NCBI GenBank assembly: GCA_910579075.1 | Contig: CAJTSV010000072.1 | Span: forward strand, 2,080 to 19,954 | Origin: an uncultured Eubacterium sp. | GTDB taxonomy: Bacteria > Bacillota > Clostridia > Lachnospirales > Lachnospiraceae | Direction of reading: 5' to 3' | DNA: 17,875 bases | Shown here: piece after piece, positions 1 through 8,136 of the stretch | How the letters are laid out: each line of letters begins with the position of its first letter | Position numbering within the stretch: the stretch's first letter is position 1 | Made by a program: the position numbers and the translations under genes | The notes under the pieces: model-generated | Seen by the model: the letters and a program-made list of their open reading frames with translations, nothing else | Told to the model about the DNA's origin: nothing | Databases searched by the model: none

Positions 1-1081
1 AGCGGCGGATAAACCCGGACAGGGGCTTTCGGACGCTGTTTTTCAGCGCTGCCGGGCACGGACGCACGCCTTCCCGGATGCTCTGTTCCAGGCTGTTTAC
101 GACCGTTACCGGTTCAAACTGGCAGCTTTTGAGAAAACGCTGCGGATAACCGGTACGCTCGCCCCAGAAGGTCATTTTGTCATTCCATACGAGCCCGATG
201 CCCGGAATGCCCAGCGCATAAGCAATAATATTTGCATGCATCCGGCAGGCAATCACGCCTTCAAACGACGCAACCGCCTGCACGAGCTCCCTGCTCTCGG
301 ACGGCCTTGGCACCAGATACTGTTCTGCCTGTTCCGCGCGGCCCATATAAGCAAGCACCTCAAGTGCAAAATCATAATCCGAACGCAGCCCGTTGGCAAA
401 AAACTTCCACGCATACCCCCGTGCTTCCAGCTCCCGTATAATGCCCTGCCACAGCTCCAGCTGAAATTCACGGGTAATCTCCGGGATGCCGTAATCCTCA
501 AAAATCCGGCTGCGCACAATGCCCAGCCCAATCAGGCCGGGCTGGGTCTGTCTGTGCACGCCGTATGCTTCCGGCGTAAATACGGCGCAGTCTATGGCTT
601 GCGCCGTAAATACAGTATCGTTATTTAAATAAAACCTTCGCAGTGTTTCCAGGTCATCCCGGACGGTAATCCCCCTGACGCAGTCATAATTTAACGTCCG
701 TGCCAGGCGCAGGCAGCGCTCATCCCCGCTGTCATACCCTTCCACGCCGACACTGTTAAAAAAGACCGGGATTTCATGCTCCCTGGCACACTCTAACAGT
801 GCCGGGACATAAATATGAAAATCCTCCTGACGGTATTTAATCAGGCCCCCGCCGTCAAATATCATCAGGTCACAGGCCGCAGCCAGCTCGTAATCTTCAC
901 TCTGGATGTCATAATTTTGTATGACATAATGCTGCCTGCCCAGGCGCGGCAGCGCCTGGCGTACCAGATATGCAGCATTTTCTGCAATCACGGCATCTCC
1001 CAGATTGCGGTTTACAATCTGGACAAGCAGAATCATGACTTTTCTGCGGTAAATAACCTTCCGGTAGGGCCTTTTGAACAT
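1..1081 (-). CDS. Polysaccharide pyruvyl transferase family protein, 3' end cut by window edge
   Basis: About 360 residues are visible; the C-terminus lies beyond base 1. I translated this frame by hand from the ATG at 1081. It is preceded by AAGGAG with a 6-nt spacer, and that ribosome site overlaps the stop of the upstream phosphoesterase gene, so the two are probably translationally coupled (9-bp gap). Features of the pyruvyl transferase fold (CsaB/WcaK type) are an N-terminal NRNLGDAVIAENA segment, the glycine-rich FDGGGLIKY motif near residue 75, and the C-terminal block CRMHANIIAYALGIPGIG, which matches the conserved R-L/M-H-a-x(4)-A-x-G-x-P element. Family members usually move a pyruvyl group from phosphoenolpyruvate to a sugar of a cell-surface polymer in the cytoplasm, but many are uncharacterised and some may act differently. 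It is the last visible gene of the glycopolymer operon and is not a close copy of the other member at 4900-6093. Family assignment is firm; substrate unknown. Confidence 0.85.
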   Translation of the reverse strand, partial: MFKRPYRKVIYRRKVMILLVQIVNRNLGDAVIAENAAYLVRQALPRLGRQHYVIQNYDIQSEDYELAAACDLMIFDGGGLIKYRQEDFHIYVPALLECAREHEIPVFFNSVGVEGYDSGDERCLRLARTLNYDCVRGITVRDDLETLRRFYLNNDTVFTAQAIDCAVFTPEAYGVHRQTQPGLIGLGIVRSRIFEDYGIPEITREFQLELWQGIIRELEARGYAWKFFANGLRSDYDFALEVLAYMGRAEQAEQYLVPRPSESRELVQAVASFEGVIACRMHANIIAYALGIPGIGLVWNDKMTFWGERTGYPQRFLKSCQFEPVTVVNSLEQSIREGVRPCPAALKNSVRKPLSGFIRR

Positions 1082-1090
1082 AACTGCTCC

Positions 1091-4000
1091 TTATTCATAA
1101 TTATTTGTCCGCATTACGGTAACGCTATTGCTGGACACGCCGTTCTGGTTAATAAAACGGATGGAAATTGTCTGCTGTGCACTGGCAGAAGGCAGCTGCA
1201 GCGTATAAATATACCCGCCGTATGACTGGTTATAAACGCCGAACTGCGATGTGTAGTCCATGCCGTCCACACTCATGACAACGGTTCCCATCTCTTTGGC
1301 CAGCACGTCAATCTGCTGTGTAGACAGCGTGATGCTGCTCGTAAGCACGGATGGCATTTCCGGCACGGACGGTGTTTCCGGTACCGATGGTACTTCCGGC
1401 ACGGATGGCTGTGTATATTCCGTTACGGTTTCTTCTGCAATTTCAGCAATCTTTCCTTCATGCCTTGCCACAACGTATACCTTTTCCCCTGCCATCAGCG
1501 GTTCTGTCAGTGTATGCGTAAAGTCGCCGATGCTGTCCGGCGTAACGCGCGTGCTCTTTCCGCGTACTACCACATTTATCTGGTAATAGGACAGCGTATG
1601 TCCTTTAATCTGAAGGCTGTTGCTGTATACCGGCTGCAGGGATGTATCAGACATTGCCGTGTATTCTGTATTCGATTTTACGCTGATAACGGCTGCAAGG
1701 CTGGTCCTTGGCGTGCCATCCTTGACGTCGTTTGCTGCCACGAGCACTTCCTGCCCGGCGGTGAATCCGTCTGTCTGGACTGCGAACGTGCCGTCCGCCT
1801 GGATTTCCCCGCTGTACTGGCGTCCGCCTGCTGTTACGGTCACGGTTCCGGATTCTTTTACATTTGTCACCTGTCCGTAAATATAATCCTCCAGGTCACA
1901 CGCTTCCTGTACAACCGGAACATTCGGCGCTTCATCAGCCGTTTCCACAATCGCGGTCGCGCTGCGCCTGCCTGCCTTGTCCAGTGTTACAAATTTTAAA
2001 GACACCCCTGCATTCTGCACCGGAATGGACAGTTCAAACTGATTGCCGTTTACCACAGAATCGACAATCACAAGCTGCCTGGACTTACTGTATAAATCAG
2101 ATTTTTCATACAGTGTCTTATCTGCTGCGGAGCAGTATACATTTGTGCCCGCAATCGCAACAACTGCTGCCGATGTACCGGAATAACGCCCGGTTACTTT
2201 CAGCGATTTATTGGAGACAGGGTCAATCACCGGCATGTCCGGCCCGTTTTTAAATACGGTTATGGAAACCATGTCGCTGCGCCTGCCTTTTTCGTCGGTA
2301 CAGTAAGCAGATATGGTCCTGCCGGCTGCCAGGCGCTCTATCGTGCATGTATAAGTCCCGTCTGCGGCCACTTCCGCTTCATAAGTCGTGCCGTCTGCAT
2401 CCACATGCACGGTTGTGCCAGGACGCGCCGTTCCGGTTACGACAGAAGCCTTGTTGCTGACTTTGTTAATCGTCGGCACCTGCACCATATCCGGGTCAAT
2501 ATTCGCAATCTCCGCATACCTGACAACCTTATTGCCATAGGAATCTTCTGCAAGCACCGAGTAAATTCCGTTTTCTTCTGCTGTAAAACTGCCGGATATT
2601 ACTTCCTGTGCTGTTTCCCATACCGTACTGTCTGCGGTCTCCTGTCCCTTTGCCCACTTCAGCGGACGGATGCCGGAGCGGTCGCTTGCCTGTACCTTGA
2701 TTTCTACCGGCTGGTCGGTCGGAACCGTTACGACCGGGGAAACAATCAGAAGCGGAACTGCCGTGTCCGGTTTTTCTGCCTGGACAAATTTTGCCAGATA
2801 ATAAGCAAAATTCTCACTGCTGTTTACCAGCCCCTGGAACCAGTCCTTCATCATGGCATCGGTCTGTGAAAAAATGCTTGCGCGCACAATGTATTCACGG
2901 TCTGCATCAAAAACGACATTCCAGTTATGGTCTGTATCGGATTTTAAATCCCCGAATTTCTGCTGCTGCTTAATAAAATTAATCAGGTGTACATAAGCCA
3001 GGTCTGATTTTCCAAGCACCTTCTGCTGGGAAATCGTGCCTGTCGCATCCACGTTTGATGCAACGGTATGGCTTACCAGAATCAGCTTCTGGTCGTCCAT
3101 CACCGGCTGGCCGTTATGTGTCAGGCTGACAATCCGCTGGGAATACGAATTTTTCAAATCCCCTGCCTTGGAATAACGCGGCTGCCTGGTCGCATCGATG
3201 GTATACTCAATCCCGTCAAATACGGCAAACGCACTCCAGTCATCCAGCCAGTCGGATGCCGCAATCGAAGAAGCGCCGCGCTCTGCCAGCATCTGCTCGA
3301 GCACCTCGTCGGAAGAAATGCTGCCGTCTGCTGCGGTATACACGCTCGCCGACCATTCCAACAGCTCCCGCAGCTGTGCGCCGGTCACCCAGTATAAAAT
3401 ATTGTTGTTATGGTTATCCTGCTGCATATTCAGGATATCCTTCATGGTAATGCTGCCGTTTAAGCTGATATTGTCCTCTGCGGACTGGCTGCCGCTTAAC
3501 GTATATTTCGTTGTCGCCACAACCGGACAGCTGCCATAATTCAGCTTTCCGGCACCGCCGGTATAGGCAAGCCCGTACTGCAGCTTGGATTCATTGACCA
3601 GCTGGATAGCATAGTTGTCTTCTAACAATGCAAAATAGCTGTTGATTTTTTCATCGGCTGCAAGTGTTCCGACCACCTCTTTGAGCGACTCGTCAACCGC
3701 ACTGATTTCCGGCTGCTGCGCTTCTACAATGGCCATGCTTGACGGCGTATCTTTTGTAACCATGCGAAGCTCTGCCGAGGAGCCTGTAATGGCAATTTCC
3801 CCGTCTTCATCGATTTCCAGGTTTAAATCAATCACGCCCATGCCGGCACCGTGGTCTTTTATCATCGTAACCGGCTTGCCGTTCATCAGGCCTGTTTTCT
3901 TATCCACATTTGGAAGATTATAATAGGAAGCAGAAGCCTTATCCGAGGACGGGTAGTTCTTATGCCCGTGCCCTGCTGCTATCGCATCTACATTTTCCAG

Positions 4001-4819
4001 CTTTGTCAGCGCATACACTGCATTATCGCTGTCTTCTGCCGGGTTTGCACTGCCCATGGACGAATGTGCAATTACAACGACAAAATCAGCGCCCTGGGAT
4101 TTTAAGGATGCTGCCTGTTTTTCCACCGTGCTTACAATCGGAAGCGCAATCAAATCTTCCTTGCAGTTTGAATAAGACGACATCGATGGAATGGTAATGC
4201 CAATGACTCCGACTTCTACAATAACGGATTTTCCTGCATCCGTTTTGAGCTTTTTCGTAATCATTTTAGATTCTTCCCACGCCGTCTGCCCGGTGTCCGC
4301 CCGGATTATATTCGAAAGCACACATTTCTTTTTCAGCCCGGATAACTCCAGCTGCTTGTCAATATATGCATAACCGTAGTCAAAATCATGGTTGCCAAGT
4401 GCAATTGCGTCATAGTTTACCATCGCCATTGCCTTGTATATCGGCTGCACTGTGTTTTCGCCGGATTTATCCAGAATGTAATCAGCCGCATAGCCGTATA
4501 CCGAGTCCCCTGTATCTACCGTCAGCGTATTGCCTGAACCGGCTTCCTGGCGTGCCTGCTTAATCAGCGTATAAACCTGTGCCAGGCTTCCCGGCTTTTC
4601 ACTGGCCGTATCATAATGGGTCGTCGATACCTGCCCGTGCAAATCCGTTGTTGAGATTACCCGCAATACCGCCTTCTGCGTTTTGGGCTCCCTGGGGGGT
4701 GTCTTTTTGGCTGCCCGCACGCCTGCCAGAGGGCACGACATCCAGGCCAGCACAAATACCAGCACAAAACTTAACATCCTGCGGCTGGCTGCTGCTTTGC
4801 TTTTTCCTGCTCTGTTCAT
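1091..4819 (-). CDS. Giant secreted 5'-nucleotidase / 2',3'-cyclic phosphodiesterase-type metallophosphoesterase with Ig-like repeats
   Basis: A 1242-residue secreted enzyme. The ATG at 4819 is preferred because AGGAG lies 11 nt upstream and a classical signal peptide follows (basic n-region, hydrophobic residues about 15-33, likely cleavage after VRA near residue 36). A TTG at 4897 in the same frame would add 26 residues without a signal-like start. The metallophosphatase core carries D59-x-H61, D105 (TGDSVYG), N143-H144 (GNHDFDYG), H252 (VIAHSS) and H284-x-H286, the usual two-metal ligands. A 5'-nucleotidase C-terminal domain follows at roughly 400-620, with FDGIEYTID resembling the CpdB base-binding region. 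The remaining ~600 residues are predicted Ig-like beta modules (recurring 'I-x-x-VSNK-x-L/V-VTG'), a Pro-rich hinge and a final beta module. CpdB/UshA enzymes are usually about 550-650 residues, so this is roughly doubled. No LPxTG, SLH or terminal helix is seen. It probably hydrolyses nucleotides or other phosphoesters outside the cell. Confidence 0.88.
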   Translation of the reverse strand: MNRAGKSKAAASRRMLSFVLVFVLAWMSCPLAGVRAAKKTPPREPKTQKAVLRVISTTDLHGQVSTTHYDTASEKPGSLAQVYTLIKQARQEAGSGNTLTVDTGDSVYGYAADYILDKSGENTVQPIYKAMAMVNYDAIALGNHDFDYGYAYIDKQLELSGLKKKCVLSNIIRADTGQTAWEESKMITKKLKTDAGKSVIVEVGVIGITIPSMSSYSNCKEDLIALPIVSTVEKQAASLKSQGADFVVVIAHSSMGSANPAEDSDNAVYALTKLENVDAIAAGHGHKNYPSSDKASASYYNLPNVDKKTGLMNGKPVTMIKDHGAGMGVIDLNLEIDEDGEIAITGSSAELRMVTKDTPSSMAIVEAQQPEISAVDESLKEVVGTLAADEKINSYFALLEDNYAIQLVNESKLQYGLAYTGGAGKLNYGSCPVVATTKYTLSGSQSAEDNISLNGSITMKDILNMQQDNHNNNILYWVTGAQLRELLEWSASVYTAADGSISSDEVLEQMLAERGASSIAASDWLDDWSAFAVFDGIEYTIDATRQPRYSKAGDLKNSYSQRIVSLTHNGQPVMDDQKLILVSHTVASNVDATGTISQQKVLGKSDLAYVHLINFIKQQQKFGDLKSDTDHNWNVVFDADREYIVRASIFSQTDAMMKDWFQGLVNSSENFAYYLAKFVQAEKPDTAVPLLIVSPVVTVPTDQPVEIKVQASDRSGIRPLKWAKGQETADSTVWETAQEVISGSFTAEENGIYSVLAEDSYGNKVVRYAEIANIDPDMVQVPTINKVSNKASVVTGTARPGTTVHVDADGTTYEAEVAADGTYTCTIERLAAGRTISAYCTDEKGRRSDMVSITVFKNGPDMPVIDPVSNKSLKVTGRYSGTSAAVVAIAGTNVYCSAADKTLYEKSDLYSKSRQLVIVDSVVNGNQFELSIPVQNAGVSLKFVTLDKAGRRSATAIVETADEAPNVPVVQEACDLEDYIYGQVTNVKESGTVTVTAGGRQYSGEIQADGTFAVQTDGFTAGQEVLVAANDVKDGTPRTSLAAVISVKSNTEYTAMSDTSLQPVYSNSLQIKGHTLSYYQINVVVRGKSTRVTPDSIGDFTHTLTEPLMAGEKVYVVARHEGKIAEIAEETVTEYTQPSVPEVPSVPETPSVPEMPSVLTSSITLSTQQIDVLAKEMGTVVMSVDGMDYTSQFGVYNQSYGGYIYTLQLPSASAQQTISIRFINQNGVSSNSVTVMRTNNYE
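1346..1408 (-). repeat. Pro-rich hexapeptide repeat PSVPE[V/T/M] in the secreted phosphoesterase
   Basis: Three and a half imperfect 18-nt units encode PSVPEV, PSVPET, PSVPEM and PSV. The units differ mainly at synonymous positions and at the last residue. The segment sits between the Ig-like modules and the last C-terminal module, and probably forms an extended spacer or wall-spanning hinge. In-frame 18-nt units like these can change number by slippage or recombination. Confidence 0.85.
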
Positions 4820-4899
4820 GTTATTACTTACTCCTATTCTAAATACTGAACTCCCGCCGTAAGCAGTTCCGATTTCTTTCCCGTTTCTTTCATGCAAAT

Positions 4900-6093
4900 T
4901 TATTTTTTATGCCGCCGGATGCATGCCTTCGCCCAGTCCTTAAGCGTAATGTCATCCAGCTGCTGTTCGAGCTCCTGAATCCTGGCCAGTTCTTCCGGCA
5001 GCATGCCGCCGTTTCCTTTTTTGAGCCGTTTTTCCAGTGTCGCTGCTTTCTTTTTATATTTGTTGCGTTCTTCCAAAAGCCCCCGGTTCTGGTGCAGCCA
5101 CTTTTCCAGTGTCCAGTGCATCAGCTCATTCTGCCAGCGCCTTGCTTCCGCCTCCGTATAGGAAGTCTTTTTTATCTCCGAAATCGGAAGCTCGCAGTCT
5201 TTGGTTTCTTCAATAAACTGCTGGATGCTTTTGATAAGCGCTTCCCTGGTCGGGATATGCTCCTGCTTGTTTTCCGGCGGATTGTTATAATCAAAATTAA
5301 TTTTTCCAGAAATAAAATCGTCATCTGATATATTGTGTACCCAGCTGTAATACGGGGCCCACCGGGAAGTATTTCCCGCATCATTCATATTTACAATCGA
5401 CAGTACCGGCGTGCCCATCGCCAGGCATGGCAGGGACACATGCAGGCGTCTTGTCACGACAAAGCGTGCGTTCTGGTACTGTGTCAGGATATCCTCTACG
5501 GCATTGAACCGTTCTTCCATCGAAGCGTCTGACTTGCGGTAATCGCAGTGGTGCGTCATCACGCGGATTTCCAGCCCGCTGCCTTTGAGCCATTCCCTCG
5601 CAGCTTCTTCCAGCTGCGGCTTTAAATCCACAAGGCAGACATAGGTACCCGCGTCGGCTGTTTTTTTCTGCTTTGGAAGCGTCAGCGTAATGCATCCGCT
5701 GAAATAGCAGTCAAATCCGCGTTCCTTAAAAAAATCCAGCGTCGTCTGGTCACGGCATCCGACCGGGCCGTTTTCACGGAAAAAATCACCGCCGATGCCC
5801 TGCAGCCACTCGTCCTGTATCGGAGAGGCCTTGCGGTAAATGGTGTAATTATTCATATGCATGCTGACCAGCTTAGGCACAATGCACTCTGCCGGCGGCC
5901 AGTTCCATTTCTGCCACATCCACCAGGCACTCATAATCACGCCTACCGGCTCGTTATGTTCTGACTGAAAAGAATCTATATTTTCCCGCTGCACCATATA
6001 ATCAATCTGCGGGAGAAACTGGGCAGAAGCGTATGCCTGGATATCATCGCCCAGATTCATTGTCGTCTTATGCATCAATACTCCATATTTCAT
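4900..6093 (-). CDS. Polysaccharide pyruvyl transferase family protein with C-terminal coiled coil
   Basis: A 397-residue cytoplasmic protein. The ATG at 6093 is chosen because GGAG lies 6 nt upstream. The in-frame ATG at 6105 and GTG at 6117 lack a well-placed ribosome site. The N-terminus MKYGVLMHKTTMNLGDDIQA has the family's N-x-GDD-x-QA signature. The block VTRRLHVSLPCLAMGTPVLS (about two thirds along) matches the conserved R-L-H...A-x-G-x-P-V element. The last ~90 residues are charged and heptad-like (EERNKYKKKAATLEKRLKK, ELARIQELEQQLDDI), suggesting a coiled coil for oligomerisation, and are followed by a basic tail. Family members typically pyruvylate sugars in surface polymers using phosphoenolpyruvate; the acceptor here is unknown. 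It lies 56 bp downstream of the SDR gene, with a strong hairpin in that gap, and 80 bp upstream of the secreted phosphoesterase. Confidence 0.82.
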   Translation of the reverse strand: MKYGVLMHKTTMNLGDDIQAYASAQFLPQIDYMVQRENIDSFQSEHNEPVGVIMSAWWMWQKWNWPPAECIVPKLVSMHMNNYTIYRKASPIQDEWLQGIGGDFFRENGPVGCRDQTTLDFFKERGFDCYFSGCITLTLPKQKKTADAGTYVCLVDLKPQLEEAAREWLKGSGLEIRVMTHHCDYRKSDASMEERFNAVEDILTQYQNARFVVTRRLHVSLPCLAMGTPVLSIVNMNDAGNTSRWAPYYSWVHNISDDDFISGKINFDYNNPPENKQEHIPTREALIKSIQQFIEETKDCELPISEIKKTSYTEAEARRWQNELMHWTLEKWLHQNRGLLEERNKYKKKAATLEKRLKKGNGGMLPEELARIQELEQQLDDITLKDWAKACIRRHKK

Positions 6094-6110
6094 CGTTCTC
6101 TCCATTCCCT

Positions 6111-6142
6111 GCTGCACGGGGCTGGCGCACAGCCCCGGCAGC
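6111..6142 (-). other. Intercistronic GC-rich hairpin upstream of the pyruvyl transferase-like gene
   Basis: CGGGGCT (6117-6123) pairs perfectly with AGCCCCG (6131-6137) across a 7-nt loop. GCTGC (6111-6115) extends the stem by pairing with GCAGC (6138-6142), leaving one bulged A. The stem starts 8 bp after the SDR stop and ends about 8 bp before the GGAG ribosome site of the next gene. No U-tract follows on the minus strand, so it is not a standard intrinsic terminator. An RNA processing, stabilising or partial-attenuation element is more likely. Confidence 0.6.
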
Positions 6143-6149
6143 GTGCTTT

Positions 6150-7259
6150 CTAATTTGTGCTCCTGCCCGCCTGCATGCTTGCAGCCAGCCGCAGAAACAT
6201 GTCCTTAAGCCCCACCTGCGGCTTCCAGCCAAGCGACATCAGCTTTGCGGCATCCAGCGCAATGACCATTTCCGGATTATAGCCAAACGAAGCCACATCC
6301 TTTGGCATGTCAAACTGCACATGGATATGGGAATCCGGGAATATCTCGCATACCAGCTGTGCCATATTAGCGATGGAAATTCTCGTGTCCATATTTGTCA
6401 CATTATAGGCAGACCCGTTTTCGCCGTTCAGCAGAATCAGAAGCATGGCAGCCACGGCGTCTTTGGTATAGCAGTAGCTGCGTTCGGTCCTGCCGGCTGT
6501 ATGAAGCACAATGTCTTTTTTCTCAAGCGCACATCTGGCAAATTCAGCGAACACACGGCCATCGTCATATTCCACGCCTGCCCCGAAGGTCTGGGAAAGC
6601 CTTGCAATCCGCACCGGAACCTGGTACTGGGACGCATACGAAGCGCAGATGCATTCCACCATGCGCTTGCCTTCCGAATAGCTGCTGCGCACCGAAAGCG
6701 GGTCGAGATAGCCGCTGTAGGACTCGCCAATCAGCCCGGCATCCGCAGACGGCGTTCCGTATACTTCTAAAGATGACAGGTATAAAAATCCTTTTACCTG
6801 GTTTTTTCTTGCAAATTCCAGCATATTTACCGTGCCGTTTATAGCTGTCAGAATCGTATCGACCGGATTGGAAACAAAGTACTTCGAGCTTGTCGCGCTC
6901 GCGCCGTGGATAATATAATCTGCCTTTTCCCCGCATGCGACAGCCTGGGTGACATCCCCCTGCACGATATGGATATCGCCGCGTTCCAGCAGGGTGCCAA
7001 AAATGCGTTCTGCCTTTTCCCGGCTGCGCACAAGCGCCAGAATACGGATATCCGTGCCGTTTATCCGGTTGCTGCATGCAAGGGCTTTTATGACCTGGGA
7101 GCCCAAAAGCCCGGTTGCGCCAGTGACAAATACGGTATGCCGGTGAAGCCTGTCAAACGGAATGGATCCATCCCGAACCAGCGCTTCCAAATCTTCCTGT
7201 AAAACGGCGTCCTGCGGGCTTTCGATTATCTGGCTGTTTTGCCTGCTCTCATTCTCCAT
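6150..7259 (-). CDS. NAD(P)-dependent epimerase/dehydratase, extended SDR family
   Basis: A 369-residue protein with an extended SDR fold. The dinucleotide-binding motif TGATGLLG is at 46-53, preceded by a ~40-residue N-terminal extension. The active site shows SS (162-163) in YLSSLEVYG and Y194-x3-K198 (YSEGK). Length and layout resemble UDP-glucuronate decarboxylase and dTDP-glucose 4,6-dehydratase relatives. The ATG at 7259 is chosen over the ATG at 7268 because GGAGG is 9 nt upstream of the former but directly abuts the latter. The gene follows the cytidylyltransferase by 31 bp. Established CDP-ribitol routes pair the cytidylyltransferase with a ribulose-5-phosphate reductase: zinc-dependent TarJ, or the SDR half of the Haemophilus Bcs1 type. 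This protein may fill that role, or may modify a CDP- or UDP-activated sugar. Its substrate cannot be read from sequence. Confidence 0.85.
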   Translation of the reverse strand: MENESRQNSQIIESPQDAVLQEDLEALVRDGSIPFDRLHRHTVFVTGATGLLGSQVIKALACSNRINGTDIRILALVRSREKAERIFGTLLERGDIHIVQGDVTQAVACGEKADYIIHGASATSSKYFVSNPVDTILTAINGTVNMLEFARKNQVKGFLYLSSLEVYGTPSADAGLIGESYSGYLDPLSVRSSYSEGKRMVECICASYASQYQVPVRIARLSQTFGAGVEYDDGRVFAEFARCALEKKDIVLHTAGRTERSYCYTKDAVAAMLLILLNGENGSAYNVTNMDTRISIANMAQLVCEIFPDSHIHVQFDMPKDVASFGYNPEMVIALDAAKLMSLGWKPQVGLKDMFLRLAASMQAGRSTN

Positions 7260-7290
7260 ATGTTTCATCCTCCATTTCCCTTTTCTGTCC

Positions 7291-8070
7291 TTACGGACGG
7301 ATGTTTTTATGATGCTTGTTCATGCGCGTCTCAATCCGGTTGGTAATGCCAAGCCCGAACGCCTGCTCATTCTCCTTATACTGGAGCAGGGCGCGGAACA
7401 TATATACATCTTCCGGCGTCGTGACCTTGATATTGCCCCGGTTGCCCGGCACCATATGCGCAGCCATGCCCTGGCTTCGGATAATCGTGCACGCATCGAC
7501 CATGTTTTCATAGCGCTGCGGCCTTTTGCGCACTTCATCGTGCGCCGCAATAATATCTTTCAGGTAAAAGCTCTGCGGTGCCTGCGCCGCAAACGTATCT
7601 TTCCGGTATGGAACCGACTCCACGCACTGCCCGTCATGGCTTAACAGAATCGTTTCGTAGCAGGCCGTGCAGGTAATCGCATTGCCGTTTTCCTTTACGC
7701 CCCGGATATTATCCGAAATCACCTCATAAGACACAAACGGGCGCACGCCGTCATGCAGCAGCACAATCGAATCCTGCGGATTTTCCGATTCCGCTTTTTT
7801 CAGCGCCAGGTATATCGAATCCTGGGCCGTTTCGCCCCCGGCAATAATGGCAGCGGTCTTATTCAGGCGGTACTCGTCGGCCAGTTCTTTCATATATCCG
7901 ATATAATCCTCAAGCACCGAAATATATATTTTATCAATTTCATCATGATACTGGAACAGCTGTAATGTATGGATAATCACGGGCTTGCCGTTAATTTCCA
8001 GAAACTGCTTCGGAATGCCCGAGCCCATGCGGACCCCGCTTCCGCCAGCAAAAATAATTGCAATATTCAT
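7291..8070 (-). CDS. IspD/TarI-family cytidylyltransferase, probably CDP-polyol synthesis
   Basis: A 259-residue cytoplasmic nucleotidyltransferase that would couple CTP to a polyol phosphate, releasing pyrophosphate. The signature FAGGSGVRMG...PKQF occupies residues 7-23. Further family blocks are AGGETAQDSI (77-86), HDGVRPF (106-112), QAPQSF (163-168) and KVTTPEDVY (215-223). The ATG at 8070 aligns with the family N-terminus. In-frame starts at 8082 and 8121 would add 4 or 17 unconserved residues; an AAGGG element lies about 12 nt upstream of the chosen start, so the ribosome site is only moderate. IspD (isoprenoid methylerythritol pathway) and TarI (ribitol-5-phosphate cytidylyltransferase) are hard to separate by motif alone. 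The position directly after a CDP-polyol-using polymerase favours a TarI-like role making CDP-ribitol or a related CDP-alditol. Confidence 0.87.
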   Translation of the reverse strand: MNIAIIFAGGSGVRMGSGIPKQFLEINGKPVIIHTLQLFQYHDEIDKIYISVLEDYIGYMKELADEYRLNKTAAIIAGGETAQDSIYLALKKAESENPQDSIVLLHDGVRPFVSYEVISDNIRGVKENGNAITCTACYETILLSHDGQCVESVPYRKDTFAAQAPQSFYLKDIIAAHDEVRKRPQRYENMVDACTIIRSQGMAAHMVPGNRGNIKVTTPEDVYMFRALLQYKENEQAFGLGITNRIETRMNKHHKNIRP

Positions 8071-8136
8071 TCTTTTGTCCATCCCTTTCACGCTGCACCG
8101 GACATGCCGCAAAACCGGCATCCTGTGCCGCCCTGC

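Noticed and set aside
4725..4745. Lipoprotein signal (Cys near residue 29 of the phosphoesterase)
   Set aside because: The residues before the Cys are W-M-S, without the Leu at -3 of a lipobox; a standard cleavage site after VRA fits better.
4820..4897. Longer start (TTG at 4897) for the secreted phosphoesterase
   Set aside because: The extra 26 residues would put a charged stretch before the signal peptide; the ATG at 4819 has AGGAG and a classical signal sequence.
8104..8121. Short hairpin (ATGCCG/CGGCAT) between the polymerase and cytidylyltransferase genes
   Set aside because: Only 6 bp with no U-tract in GC-rich sequence; too weak to claim a function.
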